In this document: piece by piece, positions 7,735 through 15,536 of the stretch
Layout of the letters: each line of letters opens with the position of its first letter
How positions within the stretch are numbered: position 1 is the stretch's first letter
NCBI RefSeq assembly: GCF_041438865.1
Contig: NZ_CP109450.1
Coordinates: 1,777,001-1,841,000 of the forward strand
DNA length: 64,000 nucleotides
Origin: Streptomyces sp. NBC_01471
GTDB lineage: Bacteria > Actinomycetota > Actinomycetes > Streptomycetales > Streptomycetaceae
Reading direction: 5' to 3'
The notes under the pieces: model-generated
What the model was told of the DNA's origin: nothing
Seen by the model: only the letters and a program-made list of their open reading frames with translations
Database searches by the model: none
Program-made: the position numbers and the translations under genes

Positions 7735-8760
7735 ATGCCCGACCTGCACCCGTTCATCGCAGGACTGCCCAAGGCGGAACTGCATGTGCACCACGTCGGG
7801 TCCGCGTCACCCCGCATCGTCGCCGAACTCGCCGCCCACCACCCGGACTCCATGGTCCCCACCGACCCCGAGGCGCTCGCCGACTACTTCACCTTCACGG
7901 ACTTCGCGCACTTCATCCAGGTGTACCTGTCCGTGGTGGACCTGATCCGCACCCCCGAGGACGTACGGCTGCTGACCTTCGAGGTCGCACGTGACATGGC
8001 CCGCCAGAACATCCGGTACGCGGAGCTCACCATCACGCCGTTCTCCTCCACCCGCCGGAACATCCCCGAGCAGGCCTTCATGGAGGCGATCGAGGACGCC
8101 CGCAAGGCGGCCGAGGCCGAGCTGGGCACCGTGCTGCGCTGGTGCTTCGACATCCCCGGCGAGGCCGGACTCGAAGCGGCGGAGGAGACGGCCCGGCTCG
8201 CGCTGGACCTGCGCCCCGAAGGTCTTGTCTCCTTCGGGCTCGGCGGTCCCGAGATCGGTGTGGCCCGCCCGCAGTTCAAGCCCTTCTTCGACCGGGCCCG
8301 CGCGGCGGGGCTGCACTCGGTGCCGCACGCCGGTGAGACGACCGGCCCGGAGACCGTCTGGGACGCGCTGCGCCACCTCGGCGCCGAGCGCATCGGCCAC
8401 GGCACCAGCTCGGTCCAGGACCCGAAGCTCCTCGACCACCTCGCGGAACAGGGCATCGCCCTGGAGGTCTGCCCGACCTCCAACATCGCGACCCGGGCCG
8501 TCCGCACCCTGGCGGAACATCCGCTGAAGGACATGGTGGACGCCGGTGTGCTGGTGACCATCAACAGCGACGACCCGCCGATGTTCGGCACCGATCTCAA
8601 CAACGAGTACCTGGTCGCGGCCCGCCTGCTGGGGCTGGACGAGAAGGGCATCGCCGAGCTCGCGAAGAACGCCGTCACGGCGTCGTTCCTCGACGCGCCG
8701 GGCAAGACGAAGCTGGCCGCCGAGATCGACACGTACACCGCGCAGTGGCTCGCCCGGTAG
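7735..8760 (+). CDS. Adenosine-deaminase-family enzyme, probable aminodeoxyfutalosine deaminase
   Basis: This 341-aa TIM-barrel metal-dependent deaminase belongs to the adenosine deaminase (COG1816) family. Metal and catalytic motifs are present: HVH (17-19), HAGE (198-201), GHG (221-223), CPTSN (246-250) and NSDDP (277-281). The first motif reads ELHVHHVGSASP instead of the HLDG of true adenosine deaminases. Streptomyces COG1816 proteins from this genomic position have been shown to deaminate 6-aminodeoxyfutalosine, a step of the futalosine route to menaquinone, and had earlier been misannotated as adenosine deaminase. I therefore prefer that role. GGAGGA lies just before the ATG at 7735. 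No other futalosine-pathway gene is in the window. Confidence 0.8.
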   Translation: MPDLHPFIAGLPKAELHVHHVGSASPRIVAELAAHHPDSMVPTDPEALADYFTFTDFAHFIQVYLSVVDLIRTPEDVRLLTFEVARDMARQNIRYAELTITPFSSTRRNIPEQAFMEAIEDARKAAEAELGTVLRWCFDIPGEAGLEAAEETARLALDLRPEGLVSFGLGGPEIGVARPQFKPFFDRARAAGLHSVPHAGETTGPETVWDALRHLGAERIGHGTSSVQDPKLLDHLAEQGIALEVCPTSNIATRAVRTLAEHPLKDMVDAGVLVTINSDDPPMFGTDLNNEYLVAARLLGLDEKGIAELAKNAVTASFLDAPGKTKLAAEIDTYTAQWLAR

Positions 8761-8793
8761 CCGCCCGCGGCAGCGGTCGGCGAGGATGGCCCC

Positions 8794-9516
8794 ATGCGTA
8801 CCGTCACTGCCGTGGGCCATCGCGGCGACCCCTATCTCTTCCGTGAGAACACCCTGCCCTCCGTCCGCTCCGCGCTGGAACGGGGCGCCGACGCGGTGGA
8901 GATCGACGTCCGGCTGACCCGGGACGGCGTACCGGTGCTGCTGCACGACGCGACCCTGGAGCGGCTGTGGGGCCATGACCGGCCACTCGCCCGGGTCACG
9001 GCGGACGAGCTGCGCGGACTGACGGACGGCGGGGTGCCGACGCTCCGGGAGGCGCTGACGTCGGCCGACGGTCACCGGCTCATGATCGATCTGCCGGGCG
9101 CCACTCCGGAAGCGGTACGCACGGTCGTCGGTGTGGTCCACGAGTGCGGAGCGGGCGACCGTACGTACTACTGCGCGGGCCCCGCCACCATGCTCGCCGT
9201 GCGCGAGGCCGATCCGGCCGCCGAGATCGCCATGACCTGGACGACGCTCACACCGCCGCGTACCGCCCTGCTCGACACGGTGAAGCCCCGCTGGCTCAAC
9301 TACCGTTTCGGACTGCTGAGTCCGGAGCTCTGCGAGCGGGTCCACCGGGACGGGCTGCTGGTCTCCGCGTGGACCCCCGACACCAAGCGGTCGATGCGCC
9401 GGCTGATCGGCTTCGGCGTCGACTCGGTCACCACGAACCGCATCGACGCCCTCCGCACGGTCCGCCGCCGGGCGCTCTCCGGCACCCTGAGGGAGATCCC
9501 TCAGCAACACCCCTGA
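8794..9516 (+). CDS. Glycerophosphodiester phosphodiesterase family protein
   Basis: This 240-aa cytoplasmic TIM-barrel enzyme of the GDPD family has no visible signal peptide. The hallmark residues are present: HRG (9-11), Glu/Asp metal ligands in VEIDVR (35-40) and the catalytic HD in LLHDATLERLW (about 51-52). These enzymes hydrolyse glycerophosphodiesters to glycerol-3-phosphate and an alcohol. The final ~50 residues match the usual barrel ending (LLVSAWTPDTKRSMRRLIGFGVDSVTTNR). It lies 33 bases after the deaminase on the same strand and may be cotranscribed with it, without an obvious metabolic link. Confidence 0.88.
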   Translation: MRTVTAVGHRGDPYLFRENTLPSVRSALERGADAVEIDVRLTRDGVPVLLHDATLERLWGHDRPLARVTADELRGLTDGGVPTLREALTSADGHRLMIDLPGATPEAVRTVVGVVHECGAGDRTYYCAGPATMLAVREADPAAEIAMTWTTLTPPRTALLDTVKPRWLNYRFGLLSPELCERVHRDGLLVSAWTPDTKRSMRRLIGFGVDSVTTNRIDALRTVRRRALSGTLREIPQQHP

Positions 9517-9611
9517 TACGGGATGGTGTTGGCGGTCACGACCACCGGGGAGCACTCGGCGGGCGCGAGGTGTGGGCCAGGACCGGCGGGCGCCGGGGGG
9601 ACAACACGGTC

Positions 9612-9743
9612 ATGGCAGCCGCCCGGGGCCTGTCCCCGACCCTCGTCCACGGCGTCAACCCCGCGGACGCCAAGGGCGCGGACATGAACCCGACGGCGAC
9701 GAAGAGCGTCGTGGCCGCGTTCGGCGCCCCGTCTCCCGATTGA
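9612..9743 (+). pseudogene. Small ORF, possible 3' remnant of a decayed gene
   Basis: A 43-codon frame runs from an ATG to TGA with coding-like composition (for example NPADAKGADMNPTATKSVV) inside the 273-base gap between the phosphodiesterase and the sigma factor. The same frame is open upstream into sequence that reads poorly. No ribosome binding site is evident. I do not recognise the family. It may be the tail of a gene whose front was deleted, or a short real protein. Confidence 0.3.
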
Positions 9744-9789
9744 GCCCTGCCGCCGGGACCTGGCTCGGCGGCCCTGGCATGCTGCGGGC

Positions 9790-10704
9790 ATGACCACGGA
9801 AGCCGCCGCAGAGTTCGAGTCCCACCGTCCCCGGCTGTTCTCGCTCGCCTACCGGCTGCTCGGCAGCGCGAGCGAGGCCGAGGACGCGGTGCAGGACACC
9901 TATCTGCGGTGGAGCGCCGCCGACCGCGAGGCGATCCGCACCCCCGTCGCCTGGCTCACCAAGGTCTCCACCAACCTCTGCCTGAACCGGCTCACTTCGG
10001 CGCGCGCCCGCCGTGAGCGGTACGTCGGGCCCTGGCTGCCCGAACCGGTGCTCACCCACGGCGGAGAGACGGCGCTCGGGCCGCTGGAGACCTCCCTGCA
10101 GCGCGAGTCGGTCTCGCTGGCGCTGCTGACCGTGATGGAGCGGCTCACCCCGGCCGAGCGTGCGGTGTTCGTGCTGCGCGAGGCGTTCGAGCACAGCCAC
10201 CGGGAGATCGCCGCCGTACTCGGCATCGACGAGGCCCACTCCCGGCAGCTGCACCGCAGGGCGCGCGAGCAGCTCGGCCGCCCGCGGCGGCAGCTGCCCG
10301 TCGACAGCGGGCAGCGCAGGAAGATCGTCGAGCTGTTCATCGCCGCCGCGGTGGAGGGCGACCTCGCGAGCCTGGAGCAGGTGCTCGCCGCAGACGTGGT
10401 CGCCTGGAGCGACGGCGGCGGCGAGGTCAGCGCGGCCCGCCGTCCGGTCGGCGGCCGGGAGAAGGTGATCCGCTATCTGCTGGGTCTCGCGGCCCGGCCG
10501 GAGGCGGCGCTCGTGTGCTTCCGGGTGACCGAGGTGAACGGCGAACCCGGTGCGGTCCTCCTGATGGGCGACGCGCTGTTCGGCGTCATCGTGCCGGAGA
10601 TCAGTGACGGCCGGGTCGGCGCCGTACGCACGGTCCTCAACCCCGGCAAGCTCGGCTTCGCCACGGCCCAGCTCGGTCAGAACCTCCCGCCGGCACACTG
10701 CTGA
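9790..10704 (+). CDS. sigJ: ECF41-type RNA polymerase sigma factor (SigJ-like) with C-terminal SnoaL-like domain
   Basis: This 304-aa sigma-70 family protein has region 2 (residues ~5-70), region 4 (~115-165) and an extra C-terminal NTF2/SnoaL-like domain (~175-300). Diagnostic ECF41 features are visible: WLPEPV in the linker between regions 2 and 4, DGGGEV near the start of the extension, and NPGKL (NPDKL-type) near the C-terminus. In ECF41 factors this extension modulates sigma activity in place of a separate anti-sigma factor. As usual for the group, a redox enzyme gene lies immediately downstream (10798-11940), the probable target or partner. The ATG at 9790 has no strong Shine-Dalgarno sequence. 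Confidence 0.9.
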   Translation: MTTEAAAEFESHRPRLFSLAYRLLGSASEAEDAVQDTYLRWSAADREAIRTPVAWLTKVSTNLCLNRLTSARARRERYVGPWLPEPVLTHGGETALGPLETSLQRESVSLALLTVMERLTPAERAVFVLREAFEHSHREIAAVLGIDEAHSRQLHRRAREQLGRPRRQLPVDSGQRRKIVELFIAAAVEGDLASLEQVLAADVVAWSDGGGEVSAARRPVGGREKVIRYLLGLAARPEAALVCFRVTEVNGEPGAVLLMGDALFGVIVPEISDGRVGAVRTVLNPGKLGFATAQLGQNLPPAHC

Positions 10705-10706
10705 TG

Positions 10707-10732
10707 TGTCCTGCCTCACACCCCGGCCCGTC
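10707..10732 (+). promoter_or_regulatory. Weak candidate ECF41 promoter before the flavoprotein gene
   Basis: TGTCCTG (10707-10713) and CGTC (10729-10732) are spaced by 15 bases just after the sigma gene. ECF41 promoters are described as TGTCACA, a 16-17 base spacer, then CGTC. The -35-like match is partial and this DNA is GC-rich, so chance is a serious alternative. Confidence 0.2.
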
Positions 10733-10797
10733 ACGAAACGGCCCGCCCGCCGGTTCAGAGGGGGACAGCACAGGCCGAACGGGATGCGGGAGGACCG

Positions 10798-11940
10798 ATG
10801 ACCCATCACATCGTGGTTCTGGGAGCGGGGTACGCGGGGCTGGCGGCCGCCAAGCGCACGGCGGGGCGGCTGCGCGGCACCGGTGCGCGGGTCACGCTCG
10901 TCAACGCCTCGGACCGCTTCGTCGAGCGGGTCAGGCTGCACCAGATCGCCGCCGGCCAGCGCCTGCGGGAGCTGCCCCTGCGGCGGCTGCTGGCCGGTAC
11001 GGGCATCGCGCTGGTCGTCGCGCGCGTCACCGCGGTCGACGCGGACGCCCGTACGGTACGGCTGGACTCCGCGCCTGACACCCTCGGGTACGACACACTC
11101 GTCTACGCCCTGGGCAGCGGGGCCGACACCGCCGCCGTCCCCGGCGCCGCGGCGCACGCGTCGGCCGTCGCCACCTACGACGACGCCGTCCGGCTCCGCG
11201 GGCGGCTGGCGCGCGGTACGGGCCCGCTGGCCGTCGCCGGCGCCGGACTGACCGGGATCGAGACGGCGGCCGAACTGGCCGAGAGCTGCCCGGGGTTCGG
11301 CATCCGGCTGGTCACCGCCGGCGCGCTCGGCGCCGGCCTGTCCGCCCGCGCCGCCCGCCACCTCCGCCGCGCGATGGCGCTGCGCGGCATCACCGTGCAC
11401 GAGCACAGCAGGATCGCCGAGGTCACCGCCGAAGGACTGGGGCTGGCAGACGGCACCGGGATCGCGGCCGCGACGGTGGTCTGGACGGCCGGATTCCGGG
11501 TGCCGGAGCTGGCCCGCGACGCGGGCCTCGCGGTGGACGGACGGGGCCTGATCCGGGTCGACGGCGCACTGCGCTCGACCTCGCACCCGGAGGTGTTCGC
11601 GGCGGGCGACGCGGCCGCCGCGCACGGGCCCGACGGGTCTGCGTCGCGCATGTCCTGCCAGACGGGCATCCCGATGGGAATGCGGGTCGCGGACAGCGTC
11701 GCCGCCGCGGTGGGCGGGCGGACGCCCCGGCCGCTGCGGTTGCGCTACGTCGGGCGGAACATCAGCCTCGGCCGCCGGGACGGGCTGATCCAGCTGACCC
11801 GCGCCGACGACACCCCGGTGGACCTGATCCTCACCGGCCGCACCGCGGCCCGGCTCAAGGAGGCGGTCACCCGGAGCACCGTACTGGCGATGCGCAACCC
11901 CGGCCCGTACGTTCCGGGAGCCGCCGGCCGCCGGGCCTGA
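10798..11940 (+). CDS. NAD(P)/FAD-dependent oxidoreductase (NDH-2-like)
   Basis: This 380-aa two-dinucleotide-binding flavoprotein has an N-terminal FAD motif VVLGAGYAGLAAA (about 5-17), a second Rossmann motif near residue 143 (LAVAGAGLTGIETAAELAE) and a C-terminal FAD-contact segment VFAAGDAAA (~265). This layout fits type II NADH dehydrogenase or related pyridine-nucleotide disulfide reductase-fold enzymes; no CxxxxC redox pair is visible. GGGAGG lies four bases before the ATG. It follows the ECF41 sigma gene by 93 bases on the same strand, and an oxidoreductase is a standard ECF41 neighbour, so it is probably controlled by that factor. Confidence 0.85.
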   Translation: MTHHIVVLGAGYAGLAAAKRTAGRLRGTGARVTLVNASDRFVERVRLHQIAAGQRLRELPLRRLLAGTGIALVVARVTAVDADARTVRLDSAPDTLGYDTLVYALGSGADTAAVPGAAAHASAVATYDDAVRLRGRLARGTGPLAVAGAGLTGIETAAELAESCPGFGIRLVTAGALGAGLSARAARHLRRAMALRGITVHEHSRIAEVTAEGLGLADGTGIAAATVVWTAGFRVPELARDAGLAVDGRGLIRVDGALRSTSHPEVFAAGDAAAAHGPDGSASRMSCQTGIPMGMRVADSVAAAVGGRTPRPLRLRYVGRNISLGRRDGLIQLTRADDTPVDLILTGRTAARLKEAVTRSTVLAMRNPGPYVPGAAGRRA

Positions 11941-11964
11941 CCGGCTGGACCAACCAGCGACGCG

Positions 11965-12001
11965 CCGGTCCGGCCGGACCGCGAAAGGCCGGCCGGACCG
12001 G
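11965..12001. terminator. Bidirectional hairpin between convergent genes
   Basis: CCGGTCCGGCC (11965-11975) pairs perfectly with GGCCGGACCGG (11991-12001). The hairpin sits between the ends of the flavoprotein gene (plus) and the orphan potD (minus), touching the latter's stop codon. Confidence 0.7.
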
Positions 12002-13180
12002 TTACAGACCCACGATCCGGTCCCAGCGCTTCGCGTATCCGACCCGCTCGGCCGATGTGATGTCCCGTGCGATGGCGAGGCGCTTGCGCATCGTGTCGTC
12101 GGGGAAGATCAGCGGGTCCTCGGCGAGGTCCGCCAGCTCCTTGTCCTTCGACGAGGCCAGCACCTCGCGTGCGGCGGGGACCGGGCACACGTAGTTGACC
12201 CAGGCCGCCAGCTTCGCCGCCACCGCGGGCTCGTAGTAGTAGTCGATCAGCTTCTCGGCATTGGCCTTGTGGCGGGCGAGGTTGGGAATCATCATGGACT
12301 CCGCCCAGAGCTCGCCGCCCTCCTCTGGCACCACGAACTCGATGTCGGGGCTGTCGGCCTGGAGCTGGATCACATCGCCGGAGTACGCCTGGCAGGCGAG
12401 CACGTCGCCGGTGGACAGGTCCTTGATGTAGTCGTTGCCGGTGAAGCGGCGGATCTGGTTCTTCCGTACGAGCTTCTCGACCTGGTCGCACATGGTGTCG
12501 AAGTCCTTGGCGGTCCAGTTGGTGATGTCGGCACCGTTGCCCTGCATGAGCAGGGCGAACGCCTCGTCGAGCCCGGAGAACAGGGTGACCTTGCCGCGCA
12601 GGTCGGGGGCCCAGAGATCGCTCAGGTGCTTGATCTCGTGACCGACCTTGCGCCGGTTGTAGGCGATGCCGGTGATCCCGGACTGCCAGGGAACGCTCTG
12701 CTTGCGCCCCTTGTCGAAGGCCGGGGAACGCAGCTGAGGGTCGAGGTACCTGGCGACGTTCGGCTGCCTGGCCCGGTCCATCTCCTCGACCCAGCCGAGC
12801 CGGACGAACCGGGCGGCCATCCAGTCGCTGATGACGATCAGGTCCCGGCCGGTCTCCTGGTGGTTCATCAGCGCCGGGCTGATCTTGCCGAAGAACTCGT
12901 CGTTGTCGTTGATCTCCTCGGTGTACTTGACCCTGATCCCGGACCGCTTCTCGAAGGTGTCGAGCGTGGGCCGCTTGGAGGAGTCGTGGTCGTCGGTGTC
13001 GATGTAGAGCGGCCAGTTGGCGAAGACCAGGCTCCCGTCCTGCGCCGATCTGTCGCGTCCCGCCCGCTCCCCCGGCTTCACGTACGCCGCGGGGACCCCG
13101 CATCCGGTGAGCGCGGCCAGCGCGCCCACCGCGCCGGAACCGCGGAGCAGGGAACGCCGGGAAACACCAAGATCTGCCAT
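12002..13180 (-). CDS. Second PotD-like polyamine-binding Tat lipoprotein
   Basis: This 392-aa solute-binding lipoprotein is paralogous to the protein encoded at 3465-4712 (shared TGRD, FTGNDYI, YYYEPAVAAKL). It has a Tat motif SRRSLLRG (7-14) and a lipobox LTGC with Cys27, and the mature part begins with polyamine-binder sequence FANWPLYID. I chose the ATG at 13180 over an upstream frame extension because the signal peptide begins there and AGGTG precedes it. No permease or ATPase gene accompanies it, so it probably feeds the PotABC transporter at 0.4-3.3 kb. It lies 186 bases downstream of an aldehyde dehydrogenase gene on the same strand. Confidence 0.88.
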   Translation of the reverse strand: MADLGVSRRSLLRGSGAVGALAALTGCGVPAAYVKPGERAGRDRSAQDGSLVFANWPLYIDTDDHDSSKRPTLDTFEKRSGIRVKYTEEINDNDEFFGKISPALMNHQETGRDLIVISDWMAARFVRLGWVEEMDRARQPNVARYLDPQLRSPAFDKGRKQSVPWQSGITGIAYNRRKVGHEIKHLSDLWAPDLRGKVTLFSGLDEAFALLMQGNGADITNWTAKDFDTMCDQVEKLVRKNQIRRFTGNDYIKDLSTGDVLACQAYSGDVIQLQADSPDIEFVVPEEGGELWAESMMIPNLARHKANAEKLIDYYYEPAVAAKLAAWVNYVCPVPAAREVLASSKDKELADLAEDPLIFPDDTMRKRLAIARDITSAERVGYAKRWDRIVGL

Positions 13181-13366
13181 GCGCCCACCTTCACCTCCGG
13201 CAGCGACGGCGGGCAATGGACGCTGCGTACGGAGCACCGGCCCCGGCCGCGACACCTTGTCGGGGCGGGGTGCCCGGACGCACGCCGCCCCCGCACGGCG
13301 GATCGTACGGGGGCGGCGGACACGGGGACGGGACAGCGGCGGAACAGGGGCCGGAAGCAGGGGTGT

Positions 13367-14806
13367 TCAGCCGTCCAGCGACGTCATCACGTGCTTGATG
13401 CGGGTGTAGTCCTCGAAGCCGTAGGCCGAGAGGTCCTTGCCGTAGCCGGACTTCTTGAACCCGCCGTGCGGCATCTCGGCGACGAGCGGGATGTGGGTGT
13501 TGATCCACACACAGCCGAAGTCGAGGTTCTTGGACATCCGCATGGCGCGGGCGTGGTCCTTGGTCCACACCGAGGAGGCCAGCGCGTACTCCACGCCGTT
13601 GGCGTGTGCGAGGGCCTCCGCCTCGTCCTGGAACGACTGGACGGTGATGACCGGGCCGAAGACCTCCTGCTGGATGATCTCGTCGTCCTGCTTCAGGCCG
13701 GACACGACGGTCGGGGCGTAGAAGTAGCCCCGGTCGCCGACCCGGTGGCCGCCGGCCTCGACCTTGGCGTGTGCGGGGAGCCGGTCGATGAAGCCGCTGA
13801 CCTGGGCGAGCTGGTTGGCGTTGTTGAGCGGCCCGTACAGCACGTCCTCGTCGTCCGGCAGCCCGGTCTTCGTGTCGGCGGCCGCCTTGGCGAGCGCCGT
13901 GACGAACTCGTCGTGGACCGAGGCGTGGACCAGCACCCGGGTGGCCGCCGTACAGTCCTGCCCTGCGTTGAAGTACCCGGCGACCGAGATGTCCTCGACG
14001 GCCTTCGCGATGTCGGCGTCCTCGAAGACGACGACGGGGGCCTTGCCGCCAAGCTCCAGGTGGACCCGCTTGACGTCCTTGGCCGCGGACTCGGCGACCT
14101 GCACCCCGGCCCGTACCGACCCCGTGATGGAGGCCATCGCGGGGACCTTGTGCTCCACCATCGCGCGGCCGGTGTCACGGTCGCCGCAGACGACGTTGAA
14201 GACGCCCTTGGGCGCGACGGCCCCGATGATCTCGGCCATCAGGACCGTGGAGGCGGGCGTGGTGTCGGACGGCTTGAGGACGACCGTGTTGCCCGCGGCG
14301 AGCGCCGGGGCGAACTTCCACACGGCCATCATCATCGGGTAGTTCCACGGCGCGACCTGGGCGCAGACGCCGACCGGCTCGCGCCGGACGATGGAGGTCA
14401 GCCCCTCCATGTACTCACCGGCCGAGCGGCCCTCCAGGAGCCGTGCGGCGCCCGCGAAGAAGCGGATCTGGTCCACCATCGGCGGGATTTCCTCGGTGCG
14501 GGTCAGCCCGAGCGGCTTGCCGCAGTTCTCGCTCTCGGCCGCGATCAGGTCCTCGGCCCGCTCCTCGAAGGCGTCGGCGATCTTCAGCAGCACACGCTGG
14601 CGCTCGGACGGGGTGGCGTCGCGCCACGCGGGGAACGCCGCGGCGGCGGCCTCCATGGCGGCGTCGACATCGGCCTGCCCGGAGAGCGGCGACGTCGCGT
14701 ACGCCTCGCCGGTGGCCGGATTGACCACGTCGATGGTCCGGCCGTCAGCGGCGTCCCGGAACTCCCCGTTGATGTAGTTACGCAGCCGGCGCAGCTCGGT
14801 GGTCAC
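13367..14806 (-). CDS. Gamma-aminobutyraldehyde dehydrogenase (second copy)
   Basis: This 479-aa NAD-dependent aldehyde dehydrogenase has catalytic Glu in HLELGGKAP (mid-protein), Cys in AGQDCTAATR and an NAD-binding motif near SITGSVRAG. It would convert 4-aminobutyraldehyde, made by the aminotransferase at 15537-16898, to GABA. The start is GTG at 14806 with GGGAG seven bases upstream; no ATG fits. The gene is divergent from the Lrp regulator across a 220-base control region and is followed by the second potD. It differs from the 4731-6236 enzyme at the N-terminus but shares the core, so the two are paralogues within one pathway. Confidence 0.88.
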   Translation of the reverse strand: MTTELRRLRNYINGEFRDAADGRTIDVVNPATGEAYATSPLSGQADVDAAMEAAAAAFPAWRDATPSERQRVLLKIADAFEERAEDLIAAESENCGKPLGLTRTEEIPPMVDQIRFFAGAARLLEGRSAGEYMEGLTSIVRREPVGVCAQVAPWNYPMMMAVWKFAPALAAGNTVVLKPSDTTPASTVLMAEIIGAVAPKGVFNVVCGDRDTGRAMVEHKVPAMASITGSVRAGVQVAESAAKDVKRVHLELGGKAPVVVFEDADIAKAVEDISVAGYFNAGQDCTAATRVLVHASVHDEFVTALAKAAADTKTGLPDDEDVLYGPLNNANQLAQVSGFIDRLPAHAKVEAGGHRVGDRGYFYAPTVVSGLKQDDEIIQQEVFGPVITVQSFQDEAEALAHANGVEYALASSVWTKDHARAMRMSKNLDFGCVWINTHIPLVAEMPHGGFKKSGYGKDLSAYGFEDYTRIKHVMTSLDG

Positions 14807-14960
14807 AGTGGTTCTCCCTCTCCGGTGCCCGATGGGTATGGCCCGATATATGCGGCCCGACGGATGGCCCGGTTGATGTCCGGTGGATGTCCCGATGGGT
14901 GAGACACCACCCTAATCGCATGGGCGACGCTTTCGACATACCCAGCCACCCGGAACTTCG

Positions 14961-14996
14961 GATTCAGTTCCCAAAATGACTTTCGGCAACGAATTA
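14961..14996. promoter_or_regulatory. Imperfect gapped inverted repeat, candidate Lrp/AsnC operator (site B)
   Basis: GATTCAGTTC (14961-14970) and CAACGAATTA (14987-14996) resemble the two arms at 6306-6341 (8 of 10 and 7 of 10 bases) and keep the same 26-base offset. The site lies 34 bases before the Lrp start and about 155 bases before the divergent dehydrogenase. Autoregulation plus control of the dehydrogenase is inference. Elsewhere in this region, on the minus strand, TAGGGT (14909-14914) is a weak -10 candidate for the dehydrogenase gene. Confidence 0.4.
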
Positions 14997-15030
14997 CATC
15001 GCTTCGGGGTTGCATGACGGGCGATACCTC

Positions 15031-15534
15031 ATGCACAGTGTGGGCGTGGCCAGTCGCAGCGCAGATTCCAGAAACGGGAACGGCACCCCCCCGATCGACG
15101 CCGTCTCCCTGGCGATCATCGAACAGCTCCAGCAGGACGGGCGGCGGCCGTACGCCGCGATCGGGAAGGCCGTCGGCCTCTCCGAGGCGGCCGTCCGCCA
15201 GCGGGTACAGAAACTCCAGGACCAGGGCGTCATGCAGATCGTCGCCGTCACCGACCCGCTCACCGTGGGATTCCGGCGCCAGGCGATGGTCGGCATCACG
15301 GTCGAGGGCGATCTCGACCCGGTCGCCGACGCGCTGGCCACCATGGCCGAGGTCGACTACGTGGTGATGACCGCGGGCTCCTTCGACCTGATGGTGGAGG
15401 TCGTCTGCGAGGACGACGACCACCTGCTCGACCTGATCAACAAGCGGATCCGCGCGCTCCCGGGCGTACGGGCGACCGAGAGCTTCGTCTACCTCAAGCT
15501 GAAAAAACAGACCTACCAGTGGGGCACCCGATAG
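15031..15534 (+). CDS. Lrp/AsnC family transcriptional regulator
   Basis: This 167-aa regulator has an N-terminal winged helix (DAVSLAIIEQLQQDGRRPYA, then the recognition helix region LSEAAVRQRVQKLQ) and a C-terminal RAM effector domain of about 90 residues (MVGITVEGDLDPVADAL and MVEVVCEDDDHLLDLI). Lrp/AsnC proteins form octameric or larger rings that sense amino acids and bind gapped inverted sites. The ATG at 15031 is preferred; GTG codons at 15037 and 15043 are alternatives, and no Shine-Dalgarno is seen. It is two bases upstream of the aminotransferase gene and divergent from the dehydrogenase, so it probably controls putrescine catabolism and perhaps itself. Confidence 0.9.
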   Translation: MHSVGVASRSADSRNGNGTPPIDAVSLAIIEQLQQDGRRPYAAIGKAVGLSEAAVRQRVQKLQDQGVMQIVAVTDPLTVGFRRQAMVGITVEGDLDPVADALATMAEVDYVVMTAGSFDLMVEVVCEDDDHLLDLINKRIRALPGVRATESFVYLKLKKQTYQWGTR

Positions 15535-15536
15535 TC

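Noticed and set aside
12269..14902. An 877-codon open frame on the plus strand across the second polyamine block
   Set aside because: It is antisense to the well-supported potD and aldehyde dehydrogenase genes, has no family motif and reflects the GC-rich antisense frame artefact.
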